64,000 nucleotides of DNA from Terrimesophilobacter sp044464485 (GCA_044464485.1 JBIQLG010000004.1:153494-217493), one strand, 5' to 3'. Positions 42,097 through 51,139 are shown, numbered from the stretch's first letter. Made by a program: numbers and translations. Notes: generated by a model from the sequence alone, not told the origin.

Positions 42097-42102
42097 ATTC
42101 TA
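42097..42102 (-). promoter_or_regulatory. Predicted -10 box of uvrA
   Basis: TAGAAT followed by 7 bases (GGAAGAA) and GTG at 42089. It overlaps the annotated-style ATG at 42098, so only one of the two can be right. Confidence 0.4.
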
Positions 42103-42106
42103 CGAA

Positions 42107-42120
42107 ACGCACGAGTGCGT
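42107..42120. repeat. Dyad upstream of uvrA and downstream of uvrB
   Basis: ACGCAC-GA-GTGCGT, a perfect inverted repeat, 4 bases upstream of the predicted uvrA -10. It shares its half-sites with the dyad at the tkt promoter. It also lies 11 bases after the uvrB stop and could fold as a 5-bp hairpin with a CTCG loop followed by TTT, so a weak uvrB terminator is an alternative. Confidence 0.45.
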
Positions 42121-42131
42121 GTGCTCGACCG

Positions 42132-44210
42132 TCAAATGTGGCCAGCGGCTTCCATCTGGCGGAGTTCCTTCTTGAGATCAGCTACTTCGTCACGCAAGCG
42201 TGCGGCAAGCTCGAACTTGAGCTCTCCCGCCGCCTGAAGCATTTGATCATTGAGATCTCGAATGATCGATTCGAGATCGTTTGCGCCCGATGCGGCGATT
42301 CCTTCGCGCACGCGAGGTTCGCGGCCGAGGCCGGGAGTGGGCGCGCGTTTTCGGCCATCCCTGCCCGCCAGGAATGCCGCGGTGTCTGCATCCTCGCGCG
42401 CGAGAACGTCAGTGATGTCCGCGATTCGCTTGCGCAACGGCGTCGGATCGATACCGTTCTCGACGTTGTAGGCCACCTGCTTTTCCCGGCGTCGATTTGT
42501 CTCGTCGATCGCCAGCTTCATCGAGTCGGTGAGCACATCCGCATACATGTGCACTTCGCCGGAAACGTTTCGTGCGGCGCGACCTATCGTCTGGATGAGC
42601 GAGGTTGAGGATCGGAGGAAGCCTTCCTTGTCGGCATCGAGGATCGACACGAGAGAAACCTCGGGGAGATCCAGACCCTCGCGCAGGAGATTGATACCGA
42701 CGAGCACGTCGAAGACGCCTTGTCGCAGTTCAGTGAGGAGTTCGACCCGCCGAAGCGTGTCGACGTCGGAGTGAAGGTACCTCACGCGAACCCCGGCCTC
42801 CGTGAAGTAATCCGTGAGCTCCTCCGCCATCTTCTTGGTGAGGGTCGTGACGAGGACCCGTTCATTGCGCTCTGCCCGAACTCGGATCTCTTCGAGAAGA
42901 TCGTCGATTTGGCCCTTGCTGGGCTTCACGACGATCTTCGGGTCCACGAGCCCGGTTGGCCTGATGACCTGTTCGACAATGCTGTCCGTGATCCCGAGTT
43001 CATATCGCCCTGGGGTTGCCGACAGATACACCTTCTGCCCCACGCGCTCAAGAAACTCGTTGAAGGTGAGCGGACGGTTATCCAGGGCGCTCGGCAATCG
43101 AAAGCCGTGCTCGACGAGCGTGCGCTTTCTGCTCGCGTCGCCCTCGTACATCGCTCCGATTTGCGGAACGGTGACATGCGATTCGTCGATGACGACAAGA
43201 AAGTCTTCAGGAAAATAGTCCAGCAGGCAGTTCGGGGGCTCACCGGCCCTGCGGCCATCGATGTGTCGCGAATAGTTCTCGATCCCGCTGCAAAACCCGA
43301 TTTGCTCCATCATCTCAAGATCAAAAGTCGTGCGCATGCGAAGCCGCTGCGCCTCCAGCAGTTTGCCCTGCCGTTCGAGTTCTGCAAGCCGTTCCGCCAG
43401 TTCCTCGCGAATGGTCCCGATTGCGCGCTTCATGGTCTCGGGGCTTGCCGCATAGTGGGTTGCCGGAAAGAGCGAGACGGAATCCATCGTGGAAATCACG
43501 TCCCCGGTGAGAGGGTGAAGTGAATACAGCGCCTCGATCTCATTTCCGAACATCTCGATGCGGATCGCATGCTCCTCGTACACGGGAATGATTTCGACAG
43601 TGTCGCCGCGAACACGGAACTTTCCGCGTGAAAAGTCGATGTCGTTGCGCTGATATTGCATGGCGACAAGCCTGCGCACGAGTTGATCCCGGGGAATATG
43701 CTGCCCGACCTGAAGCGCGACCATTGCGTCAAGGTACTCTTCGGCCGCGCCGAGGCCGTAAATGCATGACACCGTCGACACGACGACGACATCTCGCCTG
43801 CTCAGCAGGGAATTCGTGGTCGAGTGGCGCAGCCGCTCAACTTCCGCGTTGATCGAACTGTCTTTCTCGATAAATGTATCCGTTTGCGGAACGTACGCTT
43901 CTGGCTGGTAGTAGTCGTAATACGAAACGAAGTACTCCACCGCATTATTGGGCATGAGATCACGAAACTCATTGGCCAGCTGGGCGGCGAGAGTTTTATT
44001 GTGCGACAGAACGAGAGTCGGCCTTTGCACCTGTTCGATGAGCCATGCCGTCGTGGCCGATTTGCCCGTTCCGGTTGCACCCAGCAGCACGACATCCGTC
44101 TCGCCGGCGTTGATGCGCGCCGCCAGCTCTGCGATGGCGGCAGGCTGGTCCCCGCTGGGAACAAATTCACTCACCACCTCGAAGGGGTGGATCGCACGGG
44201 TAGGCTGCAT
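42132..44210 (-). CDS. uvrB: Excinuclease ABC subunit B
   Basis: The helicase-like damage-verification subunit, 692 aa from the ATG at 44210. Walker A GATGTGK is at residues 44-50; the beta-hairpin region is YYDYYQPEAYVPQTDTFIEKD; helicase motif VI is QTIGRAARN; a C-terminal UVR domain binds UvrC. TAGGCT lies 6 bases before 44210, favouring it over the ATG at 44213. It precedes uvrA on the same strand with about 40 bases between. Confidence 0.97.
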   Translation of the reverse strand: MQPTRAIHPFEVVSEFVPSGDQPAAIAELAARINAGETDVVLLGATGTGKSATTAWLIEQVQRPTLVLSHNKTLAAQLANEFRDLMPNNAVEYFVSYYDYYQPEAYVPQTDTFIEKDSSINAEVERLRHSTTNSLLSRRDVVVVSTVSCIYGLGAAEEYLDAMVALQVGQHIPRDQLVRRLVAMQYQRNDIDFSRGKFRVRGDTVEIIPVYEEHAIRIEMFGNEIEALYSLHPLTGDVISTMDSVSLFPATHYAASPETMKRAIGTIREELAERLAELERQGKLLEAQRLRMRTTFDLEMMEQIGFCSGIENYSRHIDGRRAGEPPNCLLDYFPEDFLVVIDESHVTVPQIGAMYEGDASRKRTLVEHGFRLPSALDNRPLTFNEFLERVGQKVYLSATPGRYELGITDSIVEQVIRPTGLVDPKIVVKPSKGQIDDLLEEIRVRAERNERVLVTTLTKKMAEELTDYFTEAGVRVRYLHSDVDTLRRVELLTELRQGVFDVLVGINLLREGLDLPEVSLVSILDADKEGFLRSSTSLIQTIGRAARNVSGEVHMYADVLTDSMKLAIDETNRRREKQVAYNVENGIDPTPLRKRIADITDVLAREDADTAAFLAGRDGRKRAPTPGLGREPRVREGIAASGANDLESIIRDLNDQMLQAAGELKFELAARLRDEVADLKKELRQMEAAGHI

Positions 44211-44216
44211 CATTAC

Positions 44217-44222
44217 AGCCTA
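44217..44222 (-). promoter_or_regulatory. Predicted -10 box of uvrB, leaderless spacing
   Basis: TAGGCT followed by 6 bases (GTAATG) and the ATG at 44210; this picks the second of two adjacent ATG codons. Confidence 0.5.
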
Positions 44223-44256
44223 AACAGTGCCACTGACACTGGCCGGGGTGTTTGCC

Positions 44257-44865
44257 TCAAGCGGAACGCATAATTTTCTGCCAGAGAGCGTCAGTCTGCT
44301 CCAGCGTGTGTTCCAGCGTGCCATTGCTGTCGATGACGATATCCGCGATCGCCAGTCGCTCCGTATCGCTCACCTGAGAATTGAGCCGGTGCATGGCCTC
44401 TTCGCGGGTCAGTCCCCGCAATTCCATGAGCCGATTGATGCGGGTTTCGGTGTGCGCGTTGACGACGACAATGAGGTCGAAAGGATGCTCCGAATCAACC
44501 CCGGCCTCCACCAACAGTGGGACGTCGTAAATTACCACCGCGTGAGGATCCGCCTGGTGAGCTTGCTCGATAAGTGTGCGAGCGCGTTCCTTGACCGCGG
44601 GGTGGGTGATGGCGTTCAGTTTCTGCCGTGCATCGGGGTCGACGAAAATGATTCGTGCCATCGCCGCGCGATCGAGCGTGCCATCGGTTCCGAGGACATC
44701 CGGCCCGAAAGTGCGCGCTATCGCCTCCAGCGCCGGCTGTCCTGGCTCGACAACGCTCCGCGCAAGTTCGTCTGCGTCAATGTGCACGGCGCCATGATCC
44801 GCAAGTCTGCGCGCGACCGTGCTCTTGCCAGAGGCTATCCCGCCAGTCAGTCCGACCAAGTACAC
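44257..44865 (-). CDS. coaE: Dephospho-CoA kinase
   Basis: Phosphorylates dephospho-CoA in the last step of coenzyme A synthesis. The 202-aa protein has the P-loop GGIASGKST at residues 8-16, HIDADELARSVV, and the lid region QLSFRQKLNAITHP-like block (DARQKLNAITHPAVKE). It lacks the extra GrpB-like C-terminal domain seen in mycobacterial CoaE. The GTG at 44865 has TAGCAT 6 bases upstream. Confidence 0.95.
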   Translation of the reverse strand: MYLVGLTGGIASGKSTVARRLADHGAVHIDADELARSVVEPGQPALEAIARTFGPDVLGTDGTLDRAAMARIIFVDPDARQKLNAITHPAVKERARTLIEQAHQADPHAVVIYDVPLLVEAGVDSEHPFDLIVVVNAHTETRINRLMELRGLTREEAMHRLNSQVSDTERLAIADIVIDSNGTLEHTLEQTDALWQKIMRSA

Positions 44866-44871
44866 GTCGCA

Positions 44872-44877
44872 ATGCTA
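44872..44877 (-). promoter_or_regulatory. Predicted -10 box of coaE, leaderless spacing
   Basis: TAGCAT followed by 6 bases (TGCGAC) and the GTG at 44865. Confidence 0.5.
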
Positions 44878-44901
44878 GCGCGGCCGATCCTCGTCGGGTG
44901 A

Positions 44902-44938
44902 AAGGTAATGGCCGACCCTCTGGGCCGGCCATTACCTT
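44902..44938 (-). terminator. Stem-loop terminator between rpsA and coaE
   Basis: AAGGTAATGGCC (44902-44913) pairs perfectly with GGCCATTACCTT (44927-44938), with one more G-C pair inside, around an 11-base loop. It lies 21 bases after the rpsA stop and before the coaE promoter. Read on the minus strand only three T follow, so it is a strong hairpin with a weak T-tract. Confidence 0.7.
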
Positions 44939-44959
44939 GATGGAGCGTCAGCTCACATC

Positions 44960-46405
44960 TTACGAATTGCTGGAAAGCTTCTCACGAAGCGCCGCGAGTG
45001 CCTCGTCGTCCGCGAGAGTGCCAGAGGATGACTCCTCGCGCACGAAGGAAGGCGCGCCTTCTGTCGCGCTGTCGACGCTCTCCTCCGCCGCGGCGGCAAC
45101 CTGCTTCTTGTGAAGCTCCCAACGCGCCTGCGCGGCGGCGTAGTCCAATTCCCACTTCTCGCGCTGGGATTCGAATCCTTCTTTCCATTCATTGGTCTCG
45201 GGATCGAAGCCTTCGGGGTATTTGTAGTTGCCCTGCTCGTCGTACTCGGTGAGCATGCCGTACAGCGCGGGATCGAACTCGGTGCTCTCCGGATCGACGT
45301 TTTCGTTGGCCTGCTTGAGGCTCAACGAAATGCGCCGACGCTCGAGATCGATGTCGATGACCTTGACGAACACGTCGTCACCGACCGACACGACCTGTTC
45401 AGCCAGTTCGATGTGCTTTCCGGAAAGTTCGGAAATGTGCACGAGCCCTTCGATGCCATCCGCAACGCGAACGAACGCGCCGAAGGGAACGAGCTTCGTG
45501 ACCTTGCCGGGGGCAACCTGGCCAATGGCATGGGTGCGAGCGAAAAGCTGCCACGGGTCTTCCTGCGTTGCCTTGAGCGAGAGCGACACACGCTCGCGAT
45601 CGAGGTCCACTTCGAGAATCTCGACGGTGACCTCCTGACCGACCTCAACGACCTCACTCGCGTGTTCAATGTGCTTCCAGCTGAGTTCGGATACGTGTAC
45701 GAGCCCGTCAACGCCTCCGAGATCAACGAACGCACCAAAGTTCACAATCGAGGAGACGACGCCCTTGCGCACCTGCCCCTTGGCCAGGTTGCCAAGGAAC
45801 GAACTGCGACTCTCGCTCTGCGTCTGTTCGAGGAGCGCGCGACGGGAAAGCACGACATTGTTACGGTTCTTGTCCAACTCCAGAATCTTCGCCTCGATCT
45901 CCTGGCCGAGGTACGGAGTCAGGTCTCGCACGCGGCGAAGCTCGATGAGCGATGCCGGCAGGAATCCGCGAAGGCCGATGTCGACGATCAGACCACCCTT
46001 GACGACCTCGATGACCGAACCGGTCACGACACCATCGTCATCCTTGATCTTCTCCACGTCGCCCCACGCACGCTCGTACTGCGCACGTTTCTTGGACAGA
46101 ATGAGGCGGCCTTCTTTGTCCTCTTTCTGGAGAACGAGCGCCTCCACGGTGTCTCCCACCTGCACAACCTCTTCCGGGTTGATGTCGTGCTTGATGGAAA
46201 GCTCGCGGGAAGGGATGACACCCTCCGTCTTGTAACCGACATCGAGGAGCACCTCGTCACGGTCGATTTTGACGACGGTTCCTTCGATCAGGTCGCCGTC
46301 ATTGAAAAACTTGAGGGTCTTTTCGACCGCGGCAAGAAAATCTTCAGCAGATCCAATGTCATTGATAGCGACCTGCTTGGGGCCTGCAGTCGTTGCGGTT
46401 GTCAT
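44960..46405 (-). CDS. rpsA: 30S ribosomal protein bS1
   Basis: The mRNA-binding ribosomal protein, 481 aa, with four S1 (OB-fold) domains starting near residues 38, 124, 205 and 290; the third and fourth are the most canonical (GAFVDLGGVDGLVHVSELS and GAFVRVADGIEGLVHISELS). A C-terminal ~110-residue acidic tail contains EQGNYKYPEGFDPETNEWKE and Glu/Ala-rich helices, as in other actinobacteria. The ATG at 46405 has GGAG 10 bases upstream; the longer open frame to 46492 is leader. This is one of the few genes here with a clear leader. Confidence 0.96.
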   Translation of the reverse strand: MTTATTAGPKQVAINDIGSAEDFLAAVEKTLKFFNDGDLIEGTVVKIDRDEVLLDVGYKTEGVIPSRELSIKHDINPEEVVQVGDTVEALVLQKEDKEGRLILSKKRAQYERAWGDVEKIKDDDGVVTGSVIEVVKGGLIVDIGLRGFLPASLIELRRVRDLTPYLGQEIEAKILELDKNRNNVVLSRRALLEQTQSESRSSFLGNLAKGQVRKGVVSSIVNFGAFVDLGGVDGLVHVSELSWKHIEHASEVVEVGQEVTVEILEVDLDRERVSLSLKATQEDPWQLFARTHAIGQVAPGKVTKLVPFGAFVRVADGIEGLVHISELSGKHIELAEQVVSVGDDVFVKVIDIDLERRRISLSLKQANENVDPESTEFDPALYGMLTEYDEQGNYKYPEGFDPETNEWKEGFESQREKWELDYAAAQARWELHKKQVAAAAEESVDSATEGAPSFVREESSSGTLADDEALAALREKLSSNS

Positions 46406-46508
46406 GTAGTTGTTGCTCCAGTAGGGACATAATTCAGGCCACGGAGAAAAGAATTCATGATTTTTCGCCGCGGCAGGCGGATAGGACGTCACAAACGTGA
46501 CATTCCAG

Positions 46509-46536
46509 CTTATCGTGAATAGCGGACAGGCGCCAA
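46509..46536 (-). promoter_or_regulatory. Possible rpsA promoter
   Basis: On the minus strand TTGGCG (46531-46536), 16 bases, then GATAAG (46509-46514). Transcription would begin near 46502 and give a ~97-base leader. The -35 overlaps a GGCGC/GCGCC hairpin that could instead end the DUF885 transcript. Confidence 0.35.
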
Positions 46537-46559
46537 CGCGCCCGAATGTGGTTGATGCG

Positions 46560-48254
46560 CTACTTGAGCAAAGCCGCCTTGAGTGTGTCGAGCCCGACGC
46601 CTCCGATGTCCAGCGCGCGTCGGTGGAACTCCTTGATGTTGAAGGAGTCGCCTTCGCGCGCCTTCACCTCATCGCGCAACTGCTCCCAGATGCGCTGTCC
46701 CACCTTGTACGCCGGAGCCTGTCCTGGCCACCCGAAGTAGCGGTTGACTTCGAACTTCACGAATGGCTCGTTCATGTTCACGTTGCCCTTCATGAAGTTG
46801 AACGCGTAGTCGTAGTCCCACACGCCGTTACCGTCCAGCCGCTGCTTGCCGAGGTGAACGCCAAGGTCCAGAACTACGCGCGCGGCGCGCATCCGCTGAC
46901 CATCGAGCATGCCAAGGCGGTCACCCGGGTCGTCGAGGTAGCCAAGTTGCTCCATGAGTCGCTCCGCGTAGAGCGCCCAGCCCTCAGCGTGACCGCTCGT
47001 GCCCGCGAGCTGGCGACGCCACGTGTTGAGCTTGGCGCGGTTGAACACGGCCTGCGCGATCTGCAGGTGGTGGCCCGGAACGCCCTCGTGGTACACGGTC
47101 GTCGTCTCACGCCACGTGTCGAACTCGGTGATGCCCTCTGGAACGGACCACCACATCCGACCGGCACGTGAGAAATCGTCGCTCGGACTCGTGTAGTAAA
47201 TCCCGCCCTCCTGAGTCGGAGCTATCATGCACTCGAGAGTCCTGACCGGCTCGGGGATGTCGAAATGAGACTTCGACAGTTCGGCGATCGCCGTGTCGCT
47301 AAGGTTTTGCATCCACTTTTGCAATGCGTCGGTTCCGTGCAGTTTGCGGCTCGAGTCAGAATCAAGAACGGCGATTGCTTCCTCGACGCTCGCACCGGGC
47401 TTGATCTCGCCCGCAATGCGCGTTTGCTCGTCGACCATGCGCGCGAGTTCCTCGATCCCCCACTCGTAGGTCTCATCGAGATCAATCTTCGCCCCGAGAA
47501 ATCTGCGGGACTGCAGTGCGTAAAGTTCGCGGCCGATGCCATCAGTCTCCCCCGCCGCGGGGCCGAGTTCTTCGACGAAGAAGTCGGCGAGTTTTTGATA
47601 GGCGGCAGCCGAAGCCTCCGCGCCCTTCCGCAGATCTGCTCTGAGGGACTCGGGGAGATCCGAACCGTCTCCCGTCTGAGCGCCATTCGTGAACGAAAAG
47701 AAGAATCCCTCCGCAGACGCGTGCTTCTTTGCCTGCGCGAGGACCTCAGTGACCTGGCGTCGAGCAGGGACGATCCCGTCGGAAATTCCCAGGCGAAGCG
47801 TCTCGATGTACCCGTCCATGGCGCCGGGCAGGTTGGAGAGCTTGCCGGCGATGGTCATCCAGTCTTCCACGGTGTCGTGCGCCATGAGGTCGAGGATGTC
47901 CCGCAGGCTCTGCGCCGGCGAGGCGATGACGTTGAGGTCCCGCTTCCACAATCCGGCATCATGCGCCTCAAGGTCCAGAGTCAGCTCATTGGTCATGTCT
48001 GTCTTTGTCACCCAGTCAACATCGTCCGCCGGTTCGACGGCGGCAAGCTTCGCGAGCACCTTCTTGCCTTCAGCGACCAACTGCTCCTGGCCGGCAGGCG
48101 ACTGATCGCCGTATTCCTCGTAGCGCCCCGGAATACCTATCCAGACGGCGACATTGGGCTCGAGGTCAGCGAGAGTGGTGACCCACTCTTCCGCGATGGC
48201 GTCGATGGCGGTGGGGGTGCGGGATGCCTCGTGGGCGTGCGAATCAGCAGTCAT
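46560..48254 (-). CDS. DUF885 family protein (putative zinc metallopeptidase)
   Basis: A 564-aa soluble protein. The only catalytic-looking motif is HEGVPGHH at residues 389-396, which matches the HExxH-like HEAxPGHH signature of DUF885; a second acidic ligand is expected about 25-30 residues on, around the EGWALYAERLM segment. Family members are thought to be carboxypeptidase-like zinc hydrolases, but few are studied. The ATG at 48254 follows TAAACT plus 6 bases, so the gene is complete even though an assembly gap begins only 25 bases upstream. No signal peptide. Confidence 0.85.
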   Translation of the reverse strand: MTADSHAHEASRTPTAIDAIAEEWVTTLADLEPNVAVWIGIPGRYEEYGDQSPAGQEQLVAEGKKVLAKLAAVEPADDVDWVTKTDMTNELTLDLEAHDAGLWKRDLNVIASPAQSLRDILDLMAHDTVEDWMTIAGKLSNLPGAMDGYIETLRLGISDGIVPARRQVTEVLAQAKKHASAEGFFFSFTNGAQTGDGSDLPESLRADLRKGAEASAAAYQKLADFFVEELGPAAGETDGIGRELYALQSRRFLGAKIDLDETYEWGIEELARMVDEQTRIAGEIKPGASVEEAIAVLDSDSSRKLHGTDALQKWMQNLSDTAIAELSKSHFDIPEPVRTLECMIAPTQEGGIYYTSPSDDFSRAGRMWWSVPEGITEFDTWRETTTVYHEGVPGHHLQIAQAVFNRAKLNTWRRQLAGTSGHAEGWALYAERLMEQLGYLDDPGDRLGMLDGQRMRAARVVLDLGVHLGKQRLDGNGVWDYDYAFNFMKGNVNMNEPFVKFEVNRYFGWPGQAPAYKVGQRIWEQLRDEVKAREGDSFNIKEFHRRALDIGGVGLDTLKAALLK

Positions 48255-48260
48255 GTTCTG

Positions 48261-48266
48261 AGTTTA
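48261..48266 (-). promoter_or_regulatory. Predicted -10 box of DUF885 gene, leaderless spacing
   Basis: TAAACT followed by 6 bases (CAGAAC) and the ATG at 48254. Sequence beyond 48278 is unreliable, so a -35 cannot be judged. Confidence 0.45.
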
Positions 48267-48278
48267 TTCCGCTGGCGC

Positions 48279-48403
48279 GGGGGGGGGGGGGGGGGGGAAA
48301 ATCGCTAAAGGGGGGGGACGGTCCAAAATGGGCCCGGTCTCGTCTGGACGGAGGGAGGNNNNNNNNNNGGTGGGGGTGGGGGGGGGGGGGGGGGGGGGGG
48401 GGG
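48279..48403. other. Assembly gap with poly-G runs and a corrupted repeat of the polA end
   Basis: 19 G (48279-48297), then 61 bases of degraded sequence (48298-48358), 10 N (48359-48368), then an almost pure G tract to 48403 with 26 G in a row. The 61 bases match 48408-48468 (polA 3' end) at 39 of 61 positions without gaps. This is not biological sequence. Both flanking genes appear complete, so only intergenic DNA is missing or damaged. Confidence 0.9.
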
Positions 48404-48414
48404 CTGAAACATCG

Positions 48415-51096
48415 CTAGTGTGCGGCAGCGTCCCAATTTGGCCCGGTTCCGATCTGCACGTCGAGAGGAACGTCCAGCTTCGCGGCACTGCCCATTCGGG
48501 AACGTACCAAGTCGGTGAGGGCATCCACCTCGCCAGGAGCTACCTCGAACACGAGTTCGTCATGCACCTGCAGGAGCATTCGTGACTTCATGTCCTTGTC
48601 GCGCAAATCCGCAGCCACGCCCAGCATCGCGATTTTCATGATGTCCGCGGCGGAACCTTGAATCGGAGCATTGAGCGCCTGTCGTTCCGCGTTCTCGCGC
48701 AAGACCCGGTTGTTGGAGTTCAAATCGCCGAACGGACGTCGGCGCCCGAAAATCGTTTCCGTATAACCGTCGATCTTCGCCTGCGCCACAACGTTGCGCA
48801 GATAGTCGCGAACCGCGCCGAAGCGCGCGAAATAGTCGACCATGAGTTGTTTGGCCTCAGATACTTCGATGCGCAATTGCTTGGAGAGCCCGAAGGCGCT
48901 GAGGCCATAGGCAAGCCCATACGACATCGCCTTCACTTTCGTGCGCATGAGCGGCGTCACAGCCGCTGGCTCAACCCCGAATATTCGTGCGCCGACATAC
49001 CGGTGAAGATCTTCGCCCTCGTTGAATGCCTCAATGAGGCCGGCATCCCCGGAAAGATGGGCCATGATGCGCATCTCGATTTGCGAATAATCGGCGGTCA
49101 GGAGAGTCTCGAACCCCTCGCCGCAGTGGAACGCGGCACGAATCTCGCGGCCCTCCTCCGCTTTCACCGGTATGTTCTGCAGGTTCGGATCGTTGGAGGA
49201 GATACGTCCCGTACTCGTCCCCGTCTGATCGTAAGTCGTATGTATGCGCCCGTCACCCGCAATTTCCCGCTCAAGGGTCTCGATCATCTGCTTGAGCTTC
49301 GTCGCATCCCGATGCTGCAAAAGGAGCTCGAGGAACGGATGCGGCTCCGGCAACTGCGCCTGAAGGTCGGCGAGGGCAGCAGCGTCGGTCGAGTATCCGG
49401 TCTTCGTCGCGCGCGTTTTGGGCATTCCCAGCTCGTCGAACATCAATTGCTGAAGCTGCTTCGGCGATCCGAGGTTCACTTCCCTGCCGATGATCGCGAA
49501 TGCGGCGCTGGCGATTTCCGAAGCGCGTTCAGACAGTCGAGTATTCAGCTTTGCGAGGGCACCGGCGTCCACGCTGATGCCATCCAGCTCCATCTGCGCC
49601 AGAACCGTGACGAGCGGAAGTTCAATATTCCGAAGAACATTTTGGGAGCCCTCGCTCAGTCGGCCCTCAAGCTCGGTGGCGAGGCGAAGGATGTACCACG
49701 CTTCGGTCGCGGAGCTGAGGCCATCGTTCTCCGGCACAAGTTGGTCCGCGTTTTTTTCCGCGACGGTTTCGCCGAGGTGCGTGTAGATCTGTCCCGCCAG
49801 CGACTCGAACTTTCCACCGGGCTTCAGCAGCCAGGCAGCAAGCGTTGTATCGAAATCGATGCCGCGAAGTACAATCCCTTCACGGGCAAGCGTCTTTACC
49901 GATCGCTTGGAGTCGAACAGTCGTTTGGGGGAACTATCGGCCAGCCACTCTTCAACAGCGGCATAGTCGGGGCGATGCGCACCCCATGGCACGTACGCGG
50001 AATCCGTCTCAGTCGCGATCCCGAGACCGGCTAACGCGCCGTCAATCGATTCGACCATGAGACCCAACGGCGTTCCGTCGGCGGTCGCCTCAGAAAGCCA
50101 GCGCGCAAGCTCTTCATCCACCAACTTGCGTACGGGCGGTTCCGCGGCGGCTCTCGACGATGCGGCATCGAGGTGCGCTGAGTCCGAAGCAGCGGTGCCA
50201 GACTCCGCCCCGGCAATCTTCAACACGCGGTCCAGCAGCGTCCGGAACTGCAACTTGTCAAACACCTCGCGCACCGCAACGACGTCGATGGGCTTTCTCG
50301 CCAAATCCTGAGGCCCAACGGGGAGCGCCACATCCGTCACGAGGCGATTCAATTTGCGATTCCGAATCGCATTGTCCTTTTGTTCGCGGAGTTTCTCGCC
50401 CACGACGCCCTTTATCTCGTCTGCATGCTGCAGAATCTGATCGAGACCCCCGAATTCGAGCACCCACTTGACCGCGGTTTTCTCGCCCACTTTGTCGATA
50501 CCGATGAGATTGTCGCTCGTCTCTCCCACGAGAGCGGCGACGTCGGGGTACTGCTCTGGACGAATGCCGTAACGCTCGACCACGGCGTCCGGGTCGTAGC
50601 GCTTAAGTTCCGACACACCGCGAGCATTCGGATAAAGCAAAGTCACGTCGTCGCTCACGAGTTGGATGCTGTCCCGATCTCCCGACACCACGTACACGTG
50701 GAAACCCTGCTGCGCGCCCTGGGTGGCGAGCGTCGCGAGAATGTCATCGGCTTCGAAATCCTCTTTGCTGATGGTCGCGATGCCCATCGCTTTCAATGCC
50801 TCTTCAAGCAACGGGACCTGCCCCTTGAATTCAGGAGGCGTCTCCGCGCGCGTACCCTTGTATTCGGGATATTCCCGAGTGCGGAACGAGTACCGGGAAA
50901 TGTCGAACGCCACGGCCAGATGCGTCGGCTTCTCGTTCTGAAGCAGGTTGATAAGCATCGCGATGAAACCATGAATGGCGTTCGTGTGCTGGCCCTCGCG
51001 ATTGACGAAACTGTCGACAGGCAGGGCGTAAAACGCCCGGAAAGCCAGCGAATGACCGTCGATGACCATGAGGGTAGGCTTTTCTTTGTCAGGCAC
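48415..51096 (-). CDS. polA: DNA polymerase I
   Basis: Repair and Okazaki-fragment polymerase, 893 aa. Order: a 5'-3' flap nuclease (LMVIDGHSLAFRAF, EADDILATLA, VSGDRDSIQLV, GETSDNLIGIDKVG), a 3'-5' exonuclease fold whose catalytic acidic residues I cannot find (probably inactive, as in other actinobacteria), then the polymerase with TADYSQIEMRIMAHLSGD, RTKVKAMSYGLAYG and MLLQVHDELVFE. The C terminus NWDAAAH is intact next to the assembly gap. The GTG at 51096 follows TAGGCT plus 7 bases; the longer frames to 51126 or 51288 would collide with the divergent thioesterase gene. Confidence 0.96.
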   Translation of the reverse strand: MPDKEKPTLMVIDGHSLAFRAFYALPVDSFVNREGQHTNAIHGFIAMLINLLQNEKPTHLAVAFDISRYSFRTREYPEYKGTRAETPPEFKGQVPLLEEALKAMGIATISKEDFEADDILATLATQGAQQGFHVYVVSGDRDSIQLVSDDVTLLYPNARGVSELKRYDPDAVVERYGIRPEQYPDVAALVGETSDNLIGIDKVGEKTAVKWVLEFGGLDQILQHADEIKGVVGEKLREQKDNAIRNRKLNRLVTDVALPVGPQDLARKPIDVVAVREVFDKLQFRTLLDRVLKIAGAESGTAASDSAHLDAASSRAAAEPPVRKLVDEELARWLSEATADGTPLGLMVESIDGALAGLGIATETDSAYVPWGAHRPDYAAVEEWLADSSPKRLFDSKRSVKTLAREGIVLRGIDFDTTLAAWLLKPGGKFESLAGQIYTHLGETVAEKNADQLVPENDGLSSATEAWYILRLATELEGRLSEGSQNVLRNIELPLVTVLAQMELDGISVDAGALAKLNTRLSERASEIASAAFAIIGREVNLGSPKQLQQLMFDELGMPKTRATKTGYSTDAAALADLQAQLPEPHPFLELLLQHRDATKLKQMIETLEREIAGDGRIHTTYDQTGTSTGRISSNDPNLQNIPVKAEEGREIRAAFHCGEGFETLLTADYSQIEMRIMAHLSGDAGLIEAFNEGEDLHRYVGARIFGVEPAAVTPLMRTKVKAMSYGLAYGLSAFGLSKQLRIEVSEAKQLMVDYFARFGAVRDYLRNVVAQAKIDGYTETIFGRRRPFGDLNSNNRVLRENAERQALNAPIQGSAADIMKIAMLGVAADLRDKDMKSRMLLQVHDELVFEVAPGEVDALTDLVRSRMGSAAKLDVPLDVQIGTGPNWDAAAH

Positions 51097-51103
51097 GGAA
51101 GCC

Positions 51104-51109
51104 AGCCTA
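51104..51109 (-). promoter_or_regulatory. Predicted -10 box of polA, leaderless spacing
   Basis: TAGGCT followed by 7 bases (GGCTTCC) and the GTG at 51096, which fixes the polA start. Confidence 0.5.
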
Positions 51110-51139
51110 GCCGTCGCCGCAGACATGGAGGCTGAAACG

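Noticed and set aside
42090..44260. LexA/SOS control of uvrA and uvrB
   Set aside because: I looked for GAAC-N4-GTTC type boxes in the upstream regions and found none; the dyad before uvrA has a different sequence.
46488..46501. GTCAC-AAAC-GTGAC repeat upstream of rpsA as a CRP/GlxR-type site
   Set aside because: Half-sites and spacing do not fit TGTGA-N6-TCACA, and a 5-bp repeat in the leader can arise by chance.
48224..48524. Short open frames rich in Gly or Pro across 48.2-48.5 kb
   Set aside because: They are translations of the poly-G runs and N positions of the assembly gap.
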